Shown: one piece after another, positions 42,426-55,715 of the stretch | Numbering within the stretch: position 1 is the stretch's first letter | Layout: each line of letters begins with the position of its first letter | DNA from: Valencia hispanica | Lineage: Eukaryota > Chordata > Actinopteri > Cyprinodontiformes > Valenciidae | Length of the DNA stretch: 64,000 nt | Direction: 5' to 3' | NCBI GenBank assembly: GCA_963556495.2 | Contig: OY747716.1 | Coordinates: 33,632,318-33,696,317, forward strand | Translations under genes and position numbers: made by a program | Notes under the pieces: generated by a model | Databases searched by the model: none | Seen by the model: only the letters and a program-made list of their open reading frames with translations | What the model was told of the DNA's origin: nothing

Positions 42426-43730
42426 CCCTGAACTGAAGGTTTATCAAAAGCATAATACCATATCCTTATTTGATATTTTTGTTGCACCATCTTGACATCG
42501 CATGGTCTACACAAGAAGTCAGTACACTGAAATAATGAAAAATAATACAGTGGTGTATTAATCGCATTGACCAGTTTGATTGTACTCTCCACCACACACT
42601 TGTTTGGAGAACATCTGATAGAGTACAACCAAAGTATTACATTTAGCACTAAAAGTGAGCTCTGGCATTGTTGTAAGATGCTGCGTGTCAGATATAATGC
42701 TTGTAACACATGTTGATCTACAAGCTTACAGGAAAGCTTCAGTTGGAGAACACCACCAATGACTCGAAGACATAAAGTTGTGAAACAACGTTATAAATTA
42801 TTTATGCTCCAATCTGATTCACTGTGATCTGAGAGCACTGGCTGTACAAATATACTTCTTGGAGATGAGCAATGTGCTTCAACATGAAATCCTCTGGGTT
42901 TGCTTTCATTAAAGTGAAGACACTGATTCTATCTCCCTAATGAACCCTGAGTGCTTCGAGTGTGTGCCATTTCACCTCGGGCAGCAAAAAGCGATGGTAA
43001 TAACTCCCTTCTGACTGAAATGGGGAATGGGAACACAACAAACAGCAGAAAAGCTTCAATCACGCCCCGTTAGCAGGCTACTACACTCCCTGTGCCGACC
43101 GCAGTAACCACCTGTCTGCCTGAGTCACTTCAGATATGATAACGAGGCACTCAAACATTCCTCTCCTCAATCAGCTCTTTCTCATTTGTTGCAGTGATAA
43201 CTACAAAACATCGCGTCTGTCAGCAAACTGACAGCAAAATGTTTGTTTGTTTGTTTCCATGCAAGCTTAAATAAAAATTTGCTTTGTATATTTTCCTGTT
43301 GAAAGATATACAAAATAATAATGAAGCACAGTTTAAGCCAATCTCATGTTGATTTGCAGCAGATATCTCAATTTAACCAAAAGAGGAGGAAGTGCAGGTG
43401 TACAGTGGAGACTCAGAGTTAGTGTTAAATCAAAGCTGATAGCAATCCACCTATATCCTTCCCGCTTTTACTCGTTCATTCAGACTCCACTAATCCAGGA
43501 AACTGCAACAGCTGATCAAAGTTGTTGCTTAGAAGGAACAAGGAAGAGGAGCTGATGTGGCTGAGCCTCATATCTTACTGTGAAAGGTGGCTTTGGATGG
43601 ACACAGATCTTTGTCAGCTGGATGTTTGATGATGATCTACAGTGGAAAAAGCCTACGTTTCTGGAACAAATATAGCAAGTTAAACAGTGCTAACATGTAG
43701 AAGGAACGTGTTTCTGTTATTTTGTTTTTT
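42426..43730. other. shh 5' flank; candidate conserved block 42900-43230
   Basis: 42900-43230 is complex and non-repetitive (tcctcaatcagctctttctc, gttgcagtgataactac). No gene is seen. Possible shh enhancer, inference only. Confidence 0.3.
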
Positions 43731-43734
43731 TTTC

Positions 43735-44580
43735 ACATCACAACCCAAACATCAACGTTAATGTAATGGACCAACACAGTATAGTGCCAGTATAGGTCTG
43801 GTTTTTGACTGCACCATTCTAACATAGAAATCTGCTTTGATCTAAACAATTCTATTTAAGCTCTGGCTGCATGTTTAGGGTAGTTGTCCTGCCTGAAGGT
43901 GAACATTTGCTCTAGTCTAAAGCCTGGAACAGGTGTTCTTCAAGTATAGCCTTGTATTTTACTCAATCTCTCTTCCCATCAGCTGTGACAAGCCTCTCTG
44001 TCCCTGCTGCAACAATCAATTCTTACATCATGATGCTGCCACCATTATGTTTCAGTATGGGGATGGTGTGCTCAGGGTGATGTACAGTGTTAGTTTTCCT
44101 CCAAGCAGAGTGTTTTGCAAAAAGTGTAATTTGTTCTGATTTGAACCGAACACCTTCTTCCACATGTTTGCTGTGTTTTATGCATAGTTTGTGGCAAACT
44201 GCAAATTTGACTTGTGGTTTCCTTTCAACAATGGCTTTCTTCTTGATTTGTAGAGTGCACAACTGCTAGTTTGTTCTGTTGCTTTATAACCCAGCTTTCT
44301 TAGTGATCTGTTTGTTCTCTGAACAGCCCCCATAGATCAGCTGGATTCATACTAAGATTAAATTACACATTGGTGGACTCTATTTACTAATTAGGTGACT
44401 TCTAAAGGGTGCTGGCGCCCTAGATTTTAAATTATTTGTACAAAATAATTTTTAAAAAATCAACTTTTTAAGCTTGTGGAACTCTTTGTTGCCCTATCAC
44501 ATAAAATCCCACTCCCACTGGCTGTAACATGATCACAATTGAAAGGTCCACTGGCTGTCAATGCTTTTGCAAGGCATTGG
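43735..44580 (-). mobile_element. Internally deleted Tc1-like transposon, antisense
   Basis: Antisense phrases catcatgatgctgccacca (44027), cacatgtttgctgtgtttt (44161) and gtggactctatttactaatt (44373), ending with the inverted terminus atgcttttgcaaggcattg at 44561-44579. Confidence 0.85.
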
Positions 44581-46459
44581 AACTATTGATGATCTACCCA
44601 GCTAATATTCGAGTCCTAATCCAAAAAAAGAAAGAAGCAAAAGCCACGTTTAACTCTTTCTGCCCCAGTGTAAATCAAATGATCTGATCAGAGAGGCACA
44701 CTAAAGCATTAAAAACATCTCAAAATGTATCTCAAAGTAATTTATTGAATGTGTTTGACTTAAAGAAAAGCTTTTCTGTTCCAGCAGGATTTTGAAAAAA
44801 GCAGATTTTAAGCTGAGAATGTAAAGAACACTGTGTGAGCAGAGGGAACTAACACTGATAGTTAATGTCTAATGCTGCGAAGAAGGATAAGCTTGACACT
44901 CAGACTGCCATACTCCTCTCAGCAAGATCCGCCCTGAGATGTCTTCAGTCATTTTCTTTTACAAGCAGGACTTCTCTGAGAATAGATCCATAAAAAAGAC
45001 TAAATCCATTGATGGCAGCTTCATAAAAGAGCTAGGCTCTCATGCCTATTTTTATGATTTGTATTGCCAGCTTGCTCACATGAGCTCTGGGGCTAATTGT
45101 CTTAAATGGCAGTGGCTTCTGTTTGTGACACTTAAAAGAGGCTATATTGAACTGACCTGCATTAAAACTTTGATGTATGGCAAGCAGTGGATCGATTTAA
45201 CTCAGAGGAAAGCAAAGACCACAAACAGAAAAGCAATTTAAATTAACTCTGCTACCACAGAGTCATTTGCAGTGAAATTCATGTTAATCAAAGTTGAGAT
45301 AAACAAGATGTAACATTAATTCAATCAGAGAAAGAAAAATATGATCTATTCAAAACTAATCCAAGCCTGTCCATATTTGCAGTTCTTTTTTTAATATCAC
45401 AGGTTTTTACTTAGGCCACACTCTAAATCAGTTTTTATTTTCAAGTTTTGGTGTCACACTTATAAAATGTCAATATTCTCACTTCCCTTCCAAGGTAAAA
45501 ATGAAGAATTAAACTAGTTGCTAGCTAAACTTTTAGCCTTTTCACTGTTGGATGAGGAGACAAAACGTTCATTTGCATGAAAAAGCTGAAGGACTAGTTA
45601 ATTATAAGTATAAAATACAGCAACAATCTACAGGCTGGAGTAACACCTACTAGGTGGAGCTTATCCCAGCTCTCAGTGAGTGAGACTGATATAATATGGC
45701 ATACACCCTGGACAGCTCTGTAGTCAATTTAAATATTTAAGTAAATGCATTTTTCAGCAATACATTGAAGTAATTGATTTCAGAATAACTTCTTCGCTTT
45801 GCCACTTCACACCCACTCTTTATAAAGTTATTTCAGTTCCTGGACTTTTATAAGCATTCATTTAGCTCTCTCAAGGTGATGACGTAGTATCTCAATCAGC
45901 CTTATATCAGCACTTGGAAGGACCAGCTCCATTCTGCTGTAGATTTATTGTTCTGTTTGGGATGATTTCATCCAGGCTTCAGATGTGAGACAAATAATAT
46001 CAAATTTGACTTTACAATAATTGAGAAATTGAGATGTTCATGGTCAACTCTGTGACTGTTTCATTTAAATGCAGCTTTGCAAGCCAAAGTTATGTTCTCT
46101 TTGGAGAAAATATGTTTTTTCCTAACAACACTCCTAAAGAAGATATGCTTGTATTTATCTTCTGTTATGATGTTTAATGTTGCTGATGCTTGTAGAGTCC
46201 AAGGTGTAGCTGTAAAAAAGTTAAAAGCATGGCTAAGGTCAGCACATAATAGAACACATAAAAAATAGATATTAGTTGTTGTTTTTTTACTTAAGGCTGC
46301 ATAAACAAAGTTATTTTTCTAGTCAGGAAATCTTATACTTCACAAGAACCTTCCTCATAGGTCCATCCTACTGCAGCATTTGTATATAACAACCACACAA
46401 AAAATAGGTTCTGGTCAAAAAATGTGTCAAGAACAACCTGTTCTTGCGGAGTGTGTTAA
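44581..46459. other. shh 5' flank; candidate conserved block 44880-45240
   Basis: 44880-45240 stays open for 100 codons on the + strand but has no protein signature. Its composition (gggctaattgtcttaaatgg) fits a non-coding conserved element better. A dispersed-repeat fragment (ttatcccagctctcagtgag, acaccctggacagctc) is at 45655-45715. Confidence 0.35.
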
Positions 46460-46853
46460 GGCCTTTAGTCTACGATTTCACAAATCTGCTATTTATTGGA
46501 ATATTGCATGAAGAATGCCAAATAAAGTCCCAAAAATATGTTAATGAAGGGGTAAACTCAAACAAGCGGATGAAGATGCTCTTGTTAGAAATGTTACTTT
46601 TTGACCTTTATGCAAAACACTAGGTGTGGCGGAAAACGCACTAAACACTCAAAACACCATTCCCAAGATGAAACATGGTGGTGATAGCATCATGCTATGG
46701 GAAGTTGGTCAGAATTGATGGGAGATTGATGGAGCTAAATAAAAAGATTCAATCACATTCTTTGTGCAGATCTAAAATAATAAAAAAAATACATTGACGT
46801 TTGTCATTGTTCATATACAAGGGGTGGGCATACTCTTGCAAAGCAATGTACCT
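46460..46853 (+). mobile_element. Tc1-like 3' remnant, sense
   Basis: gaagaatgccaaataaag, ctaggtgtggcggaaaa, catggtggtgatagcatcat, ggagattgatggagctaaat, then the inverted terminus ctcttgcaaagcaatgtac. Confidence 0.8.
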
Positions 46854-48619
46854 GCAGTCTCTTGACAAAGCATTATATATGAAATGATAGATAATACACA
46901 TGTTTTTCACCACAGTTGTTGATTCACAAGCTGAGGCGAGGCACATTCTTTCACACTCCACCAAAGTTCACAAAGTCTAAAGGCTGCCTCTCCTTCTCGC
47001 TCCGTCTGTGCACAGCTCGGTAAGCTCGGGCTAATCCTGTCCTGCCACCGCAAATAAAACCCCAAGCCCTGAATACATTTCAGAAGTACAAACGAGCAAT
47101 TGGAGCATTACTTTAGGTGGGATGTATGAAGAAGAAGGTGGACTGCAGGGGCATGTCTGAGCAAGTCCCAACAACATATTTTCTTTGTGTTATAACAGAA
47201 GGTCAGACCTTTTTGGTTGCTTTTCAGGATTTAGGTTCCTATTATAAATTGAACTGTGCAATGTCTAAAAAGTATTTATGTTTGGCTGCTCTGGTGTTAA
47301 ATGAACTCAAACCCACTTCCTGTCGACAGGTGGGAAACTCCTCATCCTTTATCTTTACTGCCTCAGAAAAACGGCTGCCCCGTCAGGCTCAGAGGGAGGA
47401 GTTTAACCTTTCTTTCCACTGTGCCGCTGCACGTTGGGTAGGTTTATAAAAGGCTTAGATCACAGGTGAGGGGATCACAGAGCAGGCAGCACAGGTGTTT
47501 GAACAGGGAACTGAAGGTTGTTTTAGTACCCTGTATATTTGAACATAATCTCAAATCGTACGTTATGCTTCAGCTTTGTGAAGACGTGTTTCTGTCTGCA
47601 GATTAAAAGCACAGGAAACGAACCTGCTCACACTGGAGATGGTGGCAGAATACTACACTGTAGCTCAGCTTGCAGATTATCCTGCCCAGGGCCTTTATTA
47701 TTTAATAGTAGTGCAAATTGATGATTGTTTAGGGTGCCTAAAATTGATGTTTATGTTCTTGCAGGAAAGGTGTTTCCCCCACTTCAGAAACCTTTTTTGT
47801 TTGTTTCTCATGTAACTTCGCCCCACATTACTTTAAAAATTCCACTTTGTGAAGTATAGTTTAATAGTTGCATTGTTGGTTTTGCATCTTTCCAAATATT
47901 TTTGCACCTTTTATGGAAGGTTAGGGCTACTGTGGGGCCACATTCTCCAGTTGAGGAGTTCCCAGAAATCTGACAGGACGGTGTGTAAAAACTCACCCAC
48001 TCGCTATATTGTCCAGTCTGCCAACCAGACTGGAGCTCAGCACTCAAAAATGTATCAATTTTACTACCCTCAAAGTATTTTCCTTAAATATGGAGGCAGA
48101 GAGTGAGTTAATCCTGTCTAAACAGGCAGACATTGAGAGTCAAAGAGGTGGTAAAAGCTTTATCACAGCAAAAGCTCAGCAAATCTGAGATTTAGTCTAA
48201 ATTATTTTGGAATCCTGCACAGGAAAGAACATAATGCATGAAAAGGTGCAAAAACAGACTCGTACTAGGAGTGTCAGCTGCTCTTGTCCCTATCAGGTTG
48301 TTTGTCTGTCTGCATGTCTGGGTCAGAGTTGAAACAATGTGCAGTGTGCAATTTATTTCTAGTTGTACTGTCTTGTATTTAGGGTTGTCAGAGTGAACAA
48401 GGGTGAATAACAATGCAAACGAAACTTGTGTTGTTTTAAATACATTAACTTAAATGTTTCAATAGGACAAAATACGAAACCTGAAATCCAAAATACAGCA
48501 AATATACTGTTTTCTATTTATGCTGTGAACCTTTTTATTGTACATTATCCTTTGAATAATCGATACATTCTGTATATGCAATTATCTTATTCACAGTCAT
48601 AGATAAGCTTGTGTAAATG
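46854..48619. other. shh 5' flank, no gene
   Basis: Non-repetitive sequence. A 110-codon open stretch at 47117-47449 has no recognisable domain and no splice or promoter context. Confidence 0.4.
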
Positions 48620-48830
48620 GCAAAGGCGTGTGGAACATCCTGGACAGGAGGACCACCACAGAGCCATGACAATGCAAGAAACCATGCAATCACAATGTCA
48701 AAACCAAAGGGCAACATGCTGTTGCCATTTAAGCTAACCAGCATGTTTTTTTGGATTGTGGAGGGAACAGAAAATGACATGCATGCACAGAGAGAACATG
48801 GAAAGCCCACACAGATTGGATAATACTTTT
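48620..48830. repeat. Vertebrate dispersed repeat fragment
   Basis: acatcctggacaggaggac, ggattgtggagggaacag and agagaacatggaaagccc match the familiar ccctggacaggtcgcc ... gaggaaaccggagtacccgg ... gagaacatgcaaactcc pattern of fish repeats. Confidence 0.55.
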
Positions 48831-49893
48831 TATAAATAATTTCACAATTAACTTAGTGCTCTATCATTCCAACATCCAAGTGTTTTCCTTGTGTTTGGTT
48901 TATAGTAGGTGTGCAACGTTAATAATTAACTATAATAACAGTTGGTTTTAAAGATGCTATTTGGAACATTTTTGGTTCATTTCATTTGTGGGAAACAAAA
49001 GTGTATGAATATTTGTAACTTTTTTGAACATTGAACAAAGAATGTTTTAATTTTCTGACGGCAATTCAATTTATCACTGCGTTCTAGCAGTTTCAAAAGA
49101 ACTGACTAGAGATTTGGTTTGATTTAGTCAATTAACAAAATCTTTATACAACAATTAAGCCTATCAAAAATGGGTGATATTGTTGTTTAGCAATTTTTCA
49201 TCAGAGTACTTTAGAGTTATTTTGATATACAGAAAGTTCAGTGTACGAGCTGTCCTTGAACGCACTGTTAATTCTCATCTGGTCCGACATAGTGATGATA
49301 ACTCACTTTCAGAACTGCTACTGTTACAAATCCGTTTAAATTCTCATTTTAAGTTTTTCATTTAATAAGATTCCCCGCATCTTCACCTCTCATATACACC
49401 AGATTTTGCTGCCGCTATCACCTTAATCAAGTGATATGCTAGTGCTGCAAAAATATAAATCCACTGTTAAATGCACTAAACATTCTAAAAAGTGTATGAA
49501 TATCGCGGAGGACTTTAAGCACAACATTAGAGGACTAATGCACAACTGAATTGGGCAATGCATTTACTACACTCAATGGCATTCTACATTTTATATTAAA
49601 AATGTACCTTAGATCATGTTTTATGTGCAGTTGTGGTGTGGCTAACTGGTCCAACTAGACATATCAGCTTTGCAGAGCATTCTTGTTGTGGCGGATGATG
49701 GGCCAGTTCTGCAGCTCCTGGTAGGATATACAATGTAGTGTGCCCATCACAGTCCACCTTCTTCATGATGTGCCTCAGTGCATTTTTGCTGCCAAATTAT
49801 GCAGAAACCTATGTGCAATTTTCAGTTTTTTGGGATGTTTTTTTTTCTATCCCATCGGAAACCTATCCGAAGAATAAATTAGATAAAAACACA
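48831..49893. other. shh 5' flank, AT-rich, nothing recognised
   Basis: No gene, RNA or clear repeat seen. Confidence 0.4.
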
Positions 49894-50190
49894 GGGATAG
49901 CTGTCGCTCAGTGGTAAAGTTGTCAGACCTGCGACCCGGTAACTGTGGGTTCGATTCCGGCTTCTGCTTGCTACATGCCATTGTGTCCTTGGGCAAAACA
50001 CTTCACCTACTTTGCCTACTGGTGTTGGCCAGAAGGGCCGATGGTGCGGAATGGCTGCCTTGCTTCTGTCAGACTGTGCCAGGGCAGCTGTGGATACAAT
50101 CATAGCTTGCTTCAAGTTAGAATAATGGACTTGTAAAGTGCTTTGAAGGCCTCATAAAGCGCTATATAAATGCAATCCCTTATTATTATT
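49894..50190 (+). mobile_element. tRNA-derived SINE with (TTA)n tail
   Basis: tRNA-like head with A box-like TAGCTGTCGCTCAGTGGTAA and B box GGGTTCGATTCC (49948-49959), then tgtccttgggcaaaacactt (shared with the SINE in shh intron 2) and a 3' part agcgctatataaatgcaatc ending in attattatta. Confidence 0.85.
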
Positions 50191-50284
50191 ACAAAAAGTC
50201 CTACTTAGAACACATTGGCAATATGTAATACTCAGTTCCGAAGACTAACACTATTCATATGCATGTATTACAGAAATATATTTG

Positions 50285-50930
50285 GTTGCGGCGGCTGGGT
50301 GGCATTTCTGGGCCTGAACAGTCCTTTTTCGCAGTGGACTTAGCTCCTGGGTCTTGGTCTTTGTGTGCTGCGGGGCGCTGGGGTCGGGCGTTTGCCCGGG
50401 TTCGTTCGGACCTGTGGGTGGACTGGCCGGGTAGTGGGCACCCGCCCGGTTCATCGGTTTGCTCTTACCTTATATGACCTTGACCTTATATGCACCAGCA
50501 TGCTAACACACACACATAGATGTGGGGTCTCCGGTTTTTACAGATATATTCTTGGGCTGAGGTTATCATTACTAGAGCTTGATTAATCGGTACCATGAGT
50601 TTTTCTATGACATTGTTGTATTTTTCTATCCATTTTTGTGTGATTTGGTTGTGTAGTTCTTAATTCACAATGTTTGATTTGTTTTGTCGATGTTCCTTTT
50701 TCGTGTTTTATTTTGTTTTTTCCCCTCTCTCTGCCGTCCTGTGGGTATGGAGGCAGACTTCAATGTTTTCCTGTGTTTTCTTTGTTCCTATTCCTCTCTT
50801 GTATTTTCAACTCACCCTCTCTCATGACTTTTTGTTTCTTACCTCTCTTCTTCATCTTCTTTCTTTCTTCCCCTTAATTTTCCATCTCCGTGTCCATAAC
50901 ATCAGGAAATAAAACCCCCAGCAATTCATA
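50285..50930. repeat. Repeat with GC-rich head and pyrimidine-rich tail
   Basis: A GC-rich block (50285-50460) in an AT-rich desert is followed by a long T/C-rich stretch ending ctccgtgtccataacatc (50886-50903). The tail phrase is a known ending of a dispersed teleost element; the class was not identified. Confidence 0.5.
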
Positions 50931-52097
50931 ATAAAGATTTTTCACACATATATCAAGTGGAGGACTATAGCAAAAGCTGTACTGCTCCGCTTGTGAAAGT
51001 AAATCTGTTGGGCTTCTACTTGGTACTCAGACACCAATTCTGAGCTCCACGCTGCCAAACAGAAAAATAAAAATAATATATATATATATATATGCGCAGT
51101 AATGGTTGATTTTCAACCAGTTAAATCACAATTTAAGACAAAATAACAAAACAAATTGAAAAGCAGATTGTGACATTTTGTTCCATGGAGATTGAACTTT
51201 ATGTTACATAAGTTTATTGGATATTGAGTCTTTGTCTGGTCAGAATGTTTAAAAATATTTCTCAAAGAATCAGAGTTTATTTAAAATCATCACCAAATTT
51301 GACACTTCAACTACAGAGTGGATAACAGTTTGCTTCGACTGAATCTATGATCCTATGAGGCCATTAGAGGTAACCTGCAAAAAGACACTCCTAAAGGTCT
51401 AAGTTCACTTCCAGGTGTGTGTACTTCTTCAGGATTTGACCAGGGGTTCAATAACCCCTGAACAAGCAAACAAAATTAGAAGCAGTTTCTAAAGTAGCTT
51501 ACTTATTAACATGTAAAGAAATTGAAAATACTCACCCCTTACTGACCAGAAACAGTCTATCAAGCAGACAGATTTAACTTACTTCTACAGTATCCTCTTG
51601 ACTAAAACACACACATTCATTCATTTTCCATGCACTAATCCGTATATTTCACATTGATAATCTAATTTATGTAACAGTAGTTTCACACATCACACACCTA
51701 AGACATATTTTGTTCATGAAGATATTTAAATGATCCATCTTCGTTCTGTTTGATGCAACCTAACCTCGCCTCCGGCCATGACAACATCCCTTGATGTTAG
51801 GTAATAAAAATTCCCCAAGTACATATAAAATGTGTCTGGTAAGAAACAATATTACCATTACTAAAAGGGGCAAGTTCATTTCATTGCTGAGGTAATGGAT
51901 GTTAGAAGATTAATAAAAAGTCTCCTGATTATATCACCATTGTTAAAGTTGTGGTTTTTAGACATTTACAGAGGTCATGGCTGCAGCACTTGAAGCTTTG
52001 AAAAAGCTATAAAAATAAGAGTGAAAATCAGACAGTGAACTACCCTAATGAGAGCTTGATTTGTGAAGTGCTGCTGCTTTTATTGCACAGTTTCTTC
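50931..52097. other. shh 5' flank; (TA)n at 51078-51093
   Basis: No gene seen. One short TA microsatellite. Confidence 0.4.
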
Positions 52098-53023
52098 CAA
52101 CAGTATTCATGTCCATGAAATGTGTTAGTATTCATATCCCTTAAATGTTTTCACATGCAAAGAGTCTGTCACATAGCAGCCACAAACGTCAATGTGTTTT
52201 ATAGGGATTGTATGTGATACGTCAACACAAAATAGCACATAATCATGAAGTGAAAGGAAAAGTATCAATGGGAATGGCTTTCACATTAAAATCTAAAAAG
52301 TGTGGCATGTATTTGTCTTGACCACTTTTATTCTGATACCCACGAATAAAATCCAGTACAACCAACTGCTTTCAAAGGCTACTTACTAATTAGATAGAGT
52401 CTACTTGCATGTAATTTATTCTCTGTATAAATAAAGCTGTTTTATGTAATTCTGGAAAAGCTGTAGTGATTGTTCACTCAAGTGGGAAAATCTGTTGAGA
52501 TTACAATCAGTCATGTACTCTTTACATCTGTCTTTTAAGTAAAGAGCAAGAAGTAAAGTATTGTTGAAAGTCTAAAGTTACCCATAAGTTATATAGAGGA
52601 TACCATAAACATGGAATAGTGTGTCTCAGTTTGATGAGAGCAAAATGTAACTTTTTAGCCTTTATCCAAAATACAAACATACACACATTCTTCCAATCTG
52701 ACAAAAATTGTCAACTGTTTATTCCTAAATTGGCGCTGGCTTGTGCTGCTGAAGCTTTCGTGTGTACTCTCTCATTTTTCTGTTTTTTACTCTTTGTTTC
52801 TTACAGTGATTTATCATGTTTTTCATTCCTCACACACCTTTAAACTTTGATATTTTTAAAATTATAGTGGCACAAACTAATAGATTTACCAGCACAAAAA
52901 TGGACACCAAAGATGGACAGAGCTAAATAGAAGGCCAAACTGTAAAACTAAAATAAAAGGAAGTTTGTGGGTGAAATGTGGAGAAGTTCAGAATGTATGA
53001 ATACTTTTGTAAGGCACTGCTTA
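52098..53023 (+). mobile_element. Tc1-like remnant, sense, centre replaced or lost
   Basis: 5' part 52120-52465 (cacaaacgtcaatgtgtttt, agtgtggcatgtatttgtc, ctgatacccacgaataaaat). 3' part 52890-53023 (agatggacagagctaaatag, gaatacttttgtaaggcactg). The middle does not match. Confidence 0.75.
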
Positions 53024-54530
53024 AAAAACTTTGCAGGATCAAAATAAAAATTTATCTTCTACTCTTTGCTGTTTTACCCACCTCAACCTACATCCAATGC
53101 ATCACCAGTTCTGACTGAAAAGCAAAATGAAAGAGGAAGCAAGCACCATAAACACCAAAAGACAGGGACAAAAATAACCTGACATAATAATAATAATGAC
53201 AGCATTTTTTTCTTTTCAGGTAATGCTGCTGAACATTTTTATGTGAAGGCCTGAGTTAGACATTAGGACTTTTCATGCCTTTTTCCTTCATGAATGTGGA
53301 GGATCAGTCTGTGAGAGGATCAACAGATGATGCGGGGGCCAACAGGGGGCACTGGGGGCCTAATCCTCAATTCAAGGGAACATGGAAGATAATTTGCTTT
53401 CTCTTCTGCTAATACCTCCCTGCACCAACTTCATAGCAGCAAACTGAGTCAGATATAATCTTCATATCTCTTATCTCATTTTAAGATATTAATGTGCTTT
53501 AAAGAAGCAATCAATCTTGTGTGCTCAACGAGCCCACGGACATGACTGCTCCCATCTGAACCATCATCAGTGAGTCAGTGATGTCTAATCAGGACTTGAT
53601 TGGCACCCTTGGTGGAAACGACCTGTGAATCAATCAGATGTGAAGTGCATTTTCAAGGGCTCAGCCAGCTCTCTGCAGGCATCCTGTTGTGCTCTCTGTG
53701 GATATTCACATGCATTTAATGTGGTTCGTTTTTCCACATATATGCCTGGTTTAAACCTATTCTAAGAATATCTGCTTATTTTCGGATTGCATTCAACGTA
53801 ATCAACAAGTTTAAGAGGATTTCGCTCTAATTATTCTCTAAGTCTGTATGCTTCTGTGGGTTATTTGCTGTGGAGAATTATGATAAAGCACATTGTTTTC
53901 ACTAATTATCCTCCTTGGAGAGACTGACCTGCTCCCCCTCTCTACCTACTGAGCTGTGGTTACCAATGGAAACGGTGTGAGACTAACATTTACTCTTTTG
54001 TGTGATGCATTGCAGTTTAAAAAAAATGAACAAAGCACAGAAGCGTACTGTGTGCAAGAGCAAGAGGGAGACGAGGCTCTGCAGAGGCTGAACTTTCCCA
54101 ACTAATGTACCTTGTGAGGCTGATGGTGACAAAGATAAATTAGCCAAAGAAAGAGAAGGGGACGCTTCAACAGCAGCCGACCCTCCGACACCAATTAGCA
54201 GATTGATTATGCGCCTGAGAGAGGCGGACGCTTGTCAATCAGCGCCACACAAGGGGAGCGACAGGAAGGAGCTGGTGTGGATGTACCTGGAATGTTAAAG
54301 GAACAAGAGGCTGCTCCAAGGGACTCATACAGAGGCACTGATCCATAGGACTGTGCAGCGCTCAACACTGACTATCTAAAACAGCAAAGGTGCAAATACC
54401 ACTATGCCATATAGAGGCCTGAATACCTGCAAACTAAAATACCTGTATGACTGGATGCAAGCAGGCCTGTTTGTGCACCCCGATTCCTGTACTAAAAGAT
54501 TATAGTAGATTACTGCAGGTTACAGTGTTC
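53024..54530. other. shh 5' flank, mostly non-repetitive
   Basis: 53200-54330 is high-complexity sequence with many TAAT and ATCAAT cores (caatcaatcttgtg, tctaatcaggacttgatt, actaattatcctcc). No protein signature. Candidate enhancer territory; the strongest sub-block is listed separately. Confidence 0.4.
54110..54300. promoter_or_regulatory. Candidate shh enhancer with PBX/MEIS-type motifs
   Basis: Contains ccaattagcag (54191), gattgattat (54201) and TGTCAATCA (54233-54241), the last matching a MEIS-PBX composite, within a CpG-retaining, non-repetitive block. Function inferred from motif content and position only. Confidence 0.35.
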
Positions 54531-55229
54531 TGCAAAAGTATTTATACACCTTGAACTTTGTCACATTACAGCCATGAACATGAAGTGAAGTGGAAAGAAA
54601 ATTATCCACGGTTTTTCTAAATTATTTACAAACAAAAGTCTGAAAAGTGTTGCATGTATTTTTACACCCTTCATTCTGATACCCTTAAATTAAATCCAAT
54701 GCAACCAATTGCATTCAGAATTTATTGTCTAATCTGTGTATAATTTAACCTCAGCATAAATCCACCTGCTCTGTGAAGGCCAGAGAGGTTTGTTACAGAA
54801 CATTAATCAACAAACAGCTGCATAAAAAAGAAACCCAGTCTTTTTATCCCTGACCTGTCATAAGAATAAGGTTGAGAAAAAGTTGAGAATTTAGTTGAGT
54901 ACAGTTGGATTGGAAAAATACCAAGACTACTATTAGCCAGTGAGAAAACAACACAGCATAACTGAAGGAGAGTCAAATAAAAAACATGTTTGCCCTTTGC
55001 CATACGGCAAGTAGGGAACATGTAGAAGAAAGTGCTCTGTTCAGATGAGATCAAATTTATACTTTCTGGCCTACACACGTAGCCCGTGTGGTGGACAACT
55101 GACACTGCACATCACTGTCAAGACACCACCCTCACAGTGAAACATGGTGGTTTATTATCATGCTGTGGTGATGCTTTTCTACAGCAGGGAGTAGAAATGG
55201 AGTTGATGGAAAGATGAACTAAGCTAATG

Positions 55230-55715
55230 GCACCATCTGATTGATTCACAGTTTGTTTCCACCCAGGGTGCCATTCGCTTTGCACTTGGAAGTGGGATTT
55301 TCCAAGTTCCCAGTTGGAAAAATAACAAATAAGCTAACTGAAGTCAGAATTCGAATTGGGAAAATCAGAGATTGCCTAACAGACCTGAGTTTTATGTTAA
55401 ACATGGCTGCTGCACATTTTGGATGTAGGACAAGATGCCAGTATAAACTATTTCTTTGCACCTTTGACCATTTTTAGCTCATTAAACTAGTTGCACACTT
55501 AGTGGTGTACAACATATTTTTGCAAACATGTGCCTTTAGCATTTAAAGGAACAAATTATACGAAAAAAGACTGGGAACAAAAGCTTCTATTGCTAACAGT
55601 TGTTAGCACCAAGACAAATGACAAGCCACTCTAACTTGCAATTAGAATGCGCTCAACCTAGGTGTGGCATAATTCCCACCTCTGAGCTCAGAGTTTTGTG
55701 GAAAATCGAATGCAG
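55230..55715. mobile_element. Unidentified DNA element nested in the Tc1-like copy
   Basis: Interrupts the transposase between agctaatg and agcataaatacaggg, two flanks that look like a decayed 8-bp duplication. The inside has partly inverted end sequences (ccattcgctttgcacttgg and its loose reverse near 55690-55713). Confidence 0.5.

Noticed and set aside
44939..45241. 100-codon + strand frame
   Set aside because: No homology, no promoter or splice context; better explained as a non-coding conserved block that happens to be open.
47117..47449. 110-codon + strand frame
   Set aside because: No recognisable domain, and low-information composition in AT-rich desert.
49894..49965. Possible tRNA gene
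   Set aside because: A and B boxes are present but no cloverleaf is evident by eye, and a SINE body and (TTA)n tail follow.
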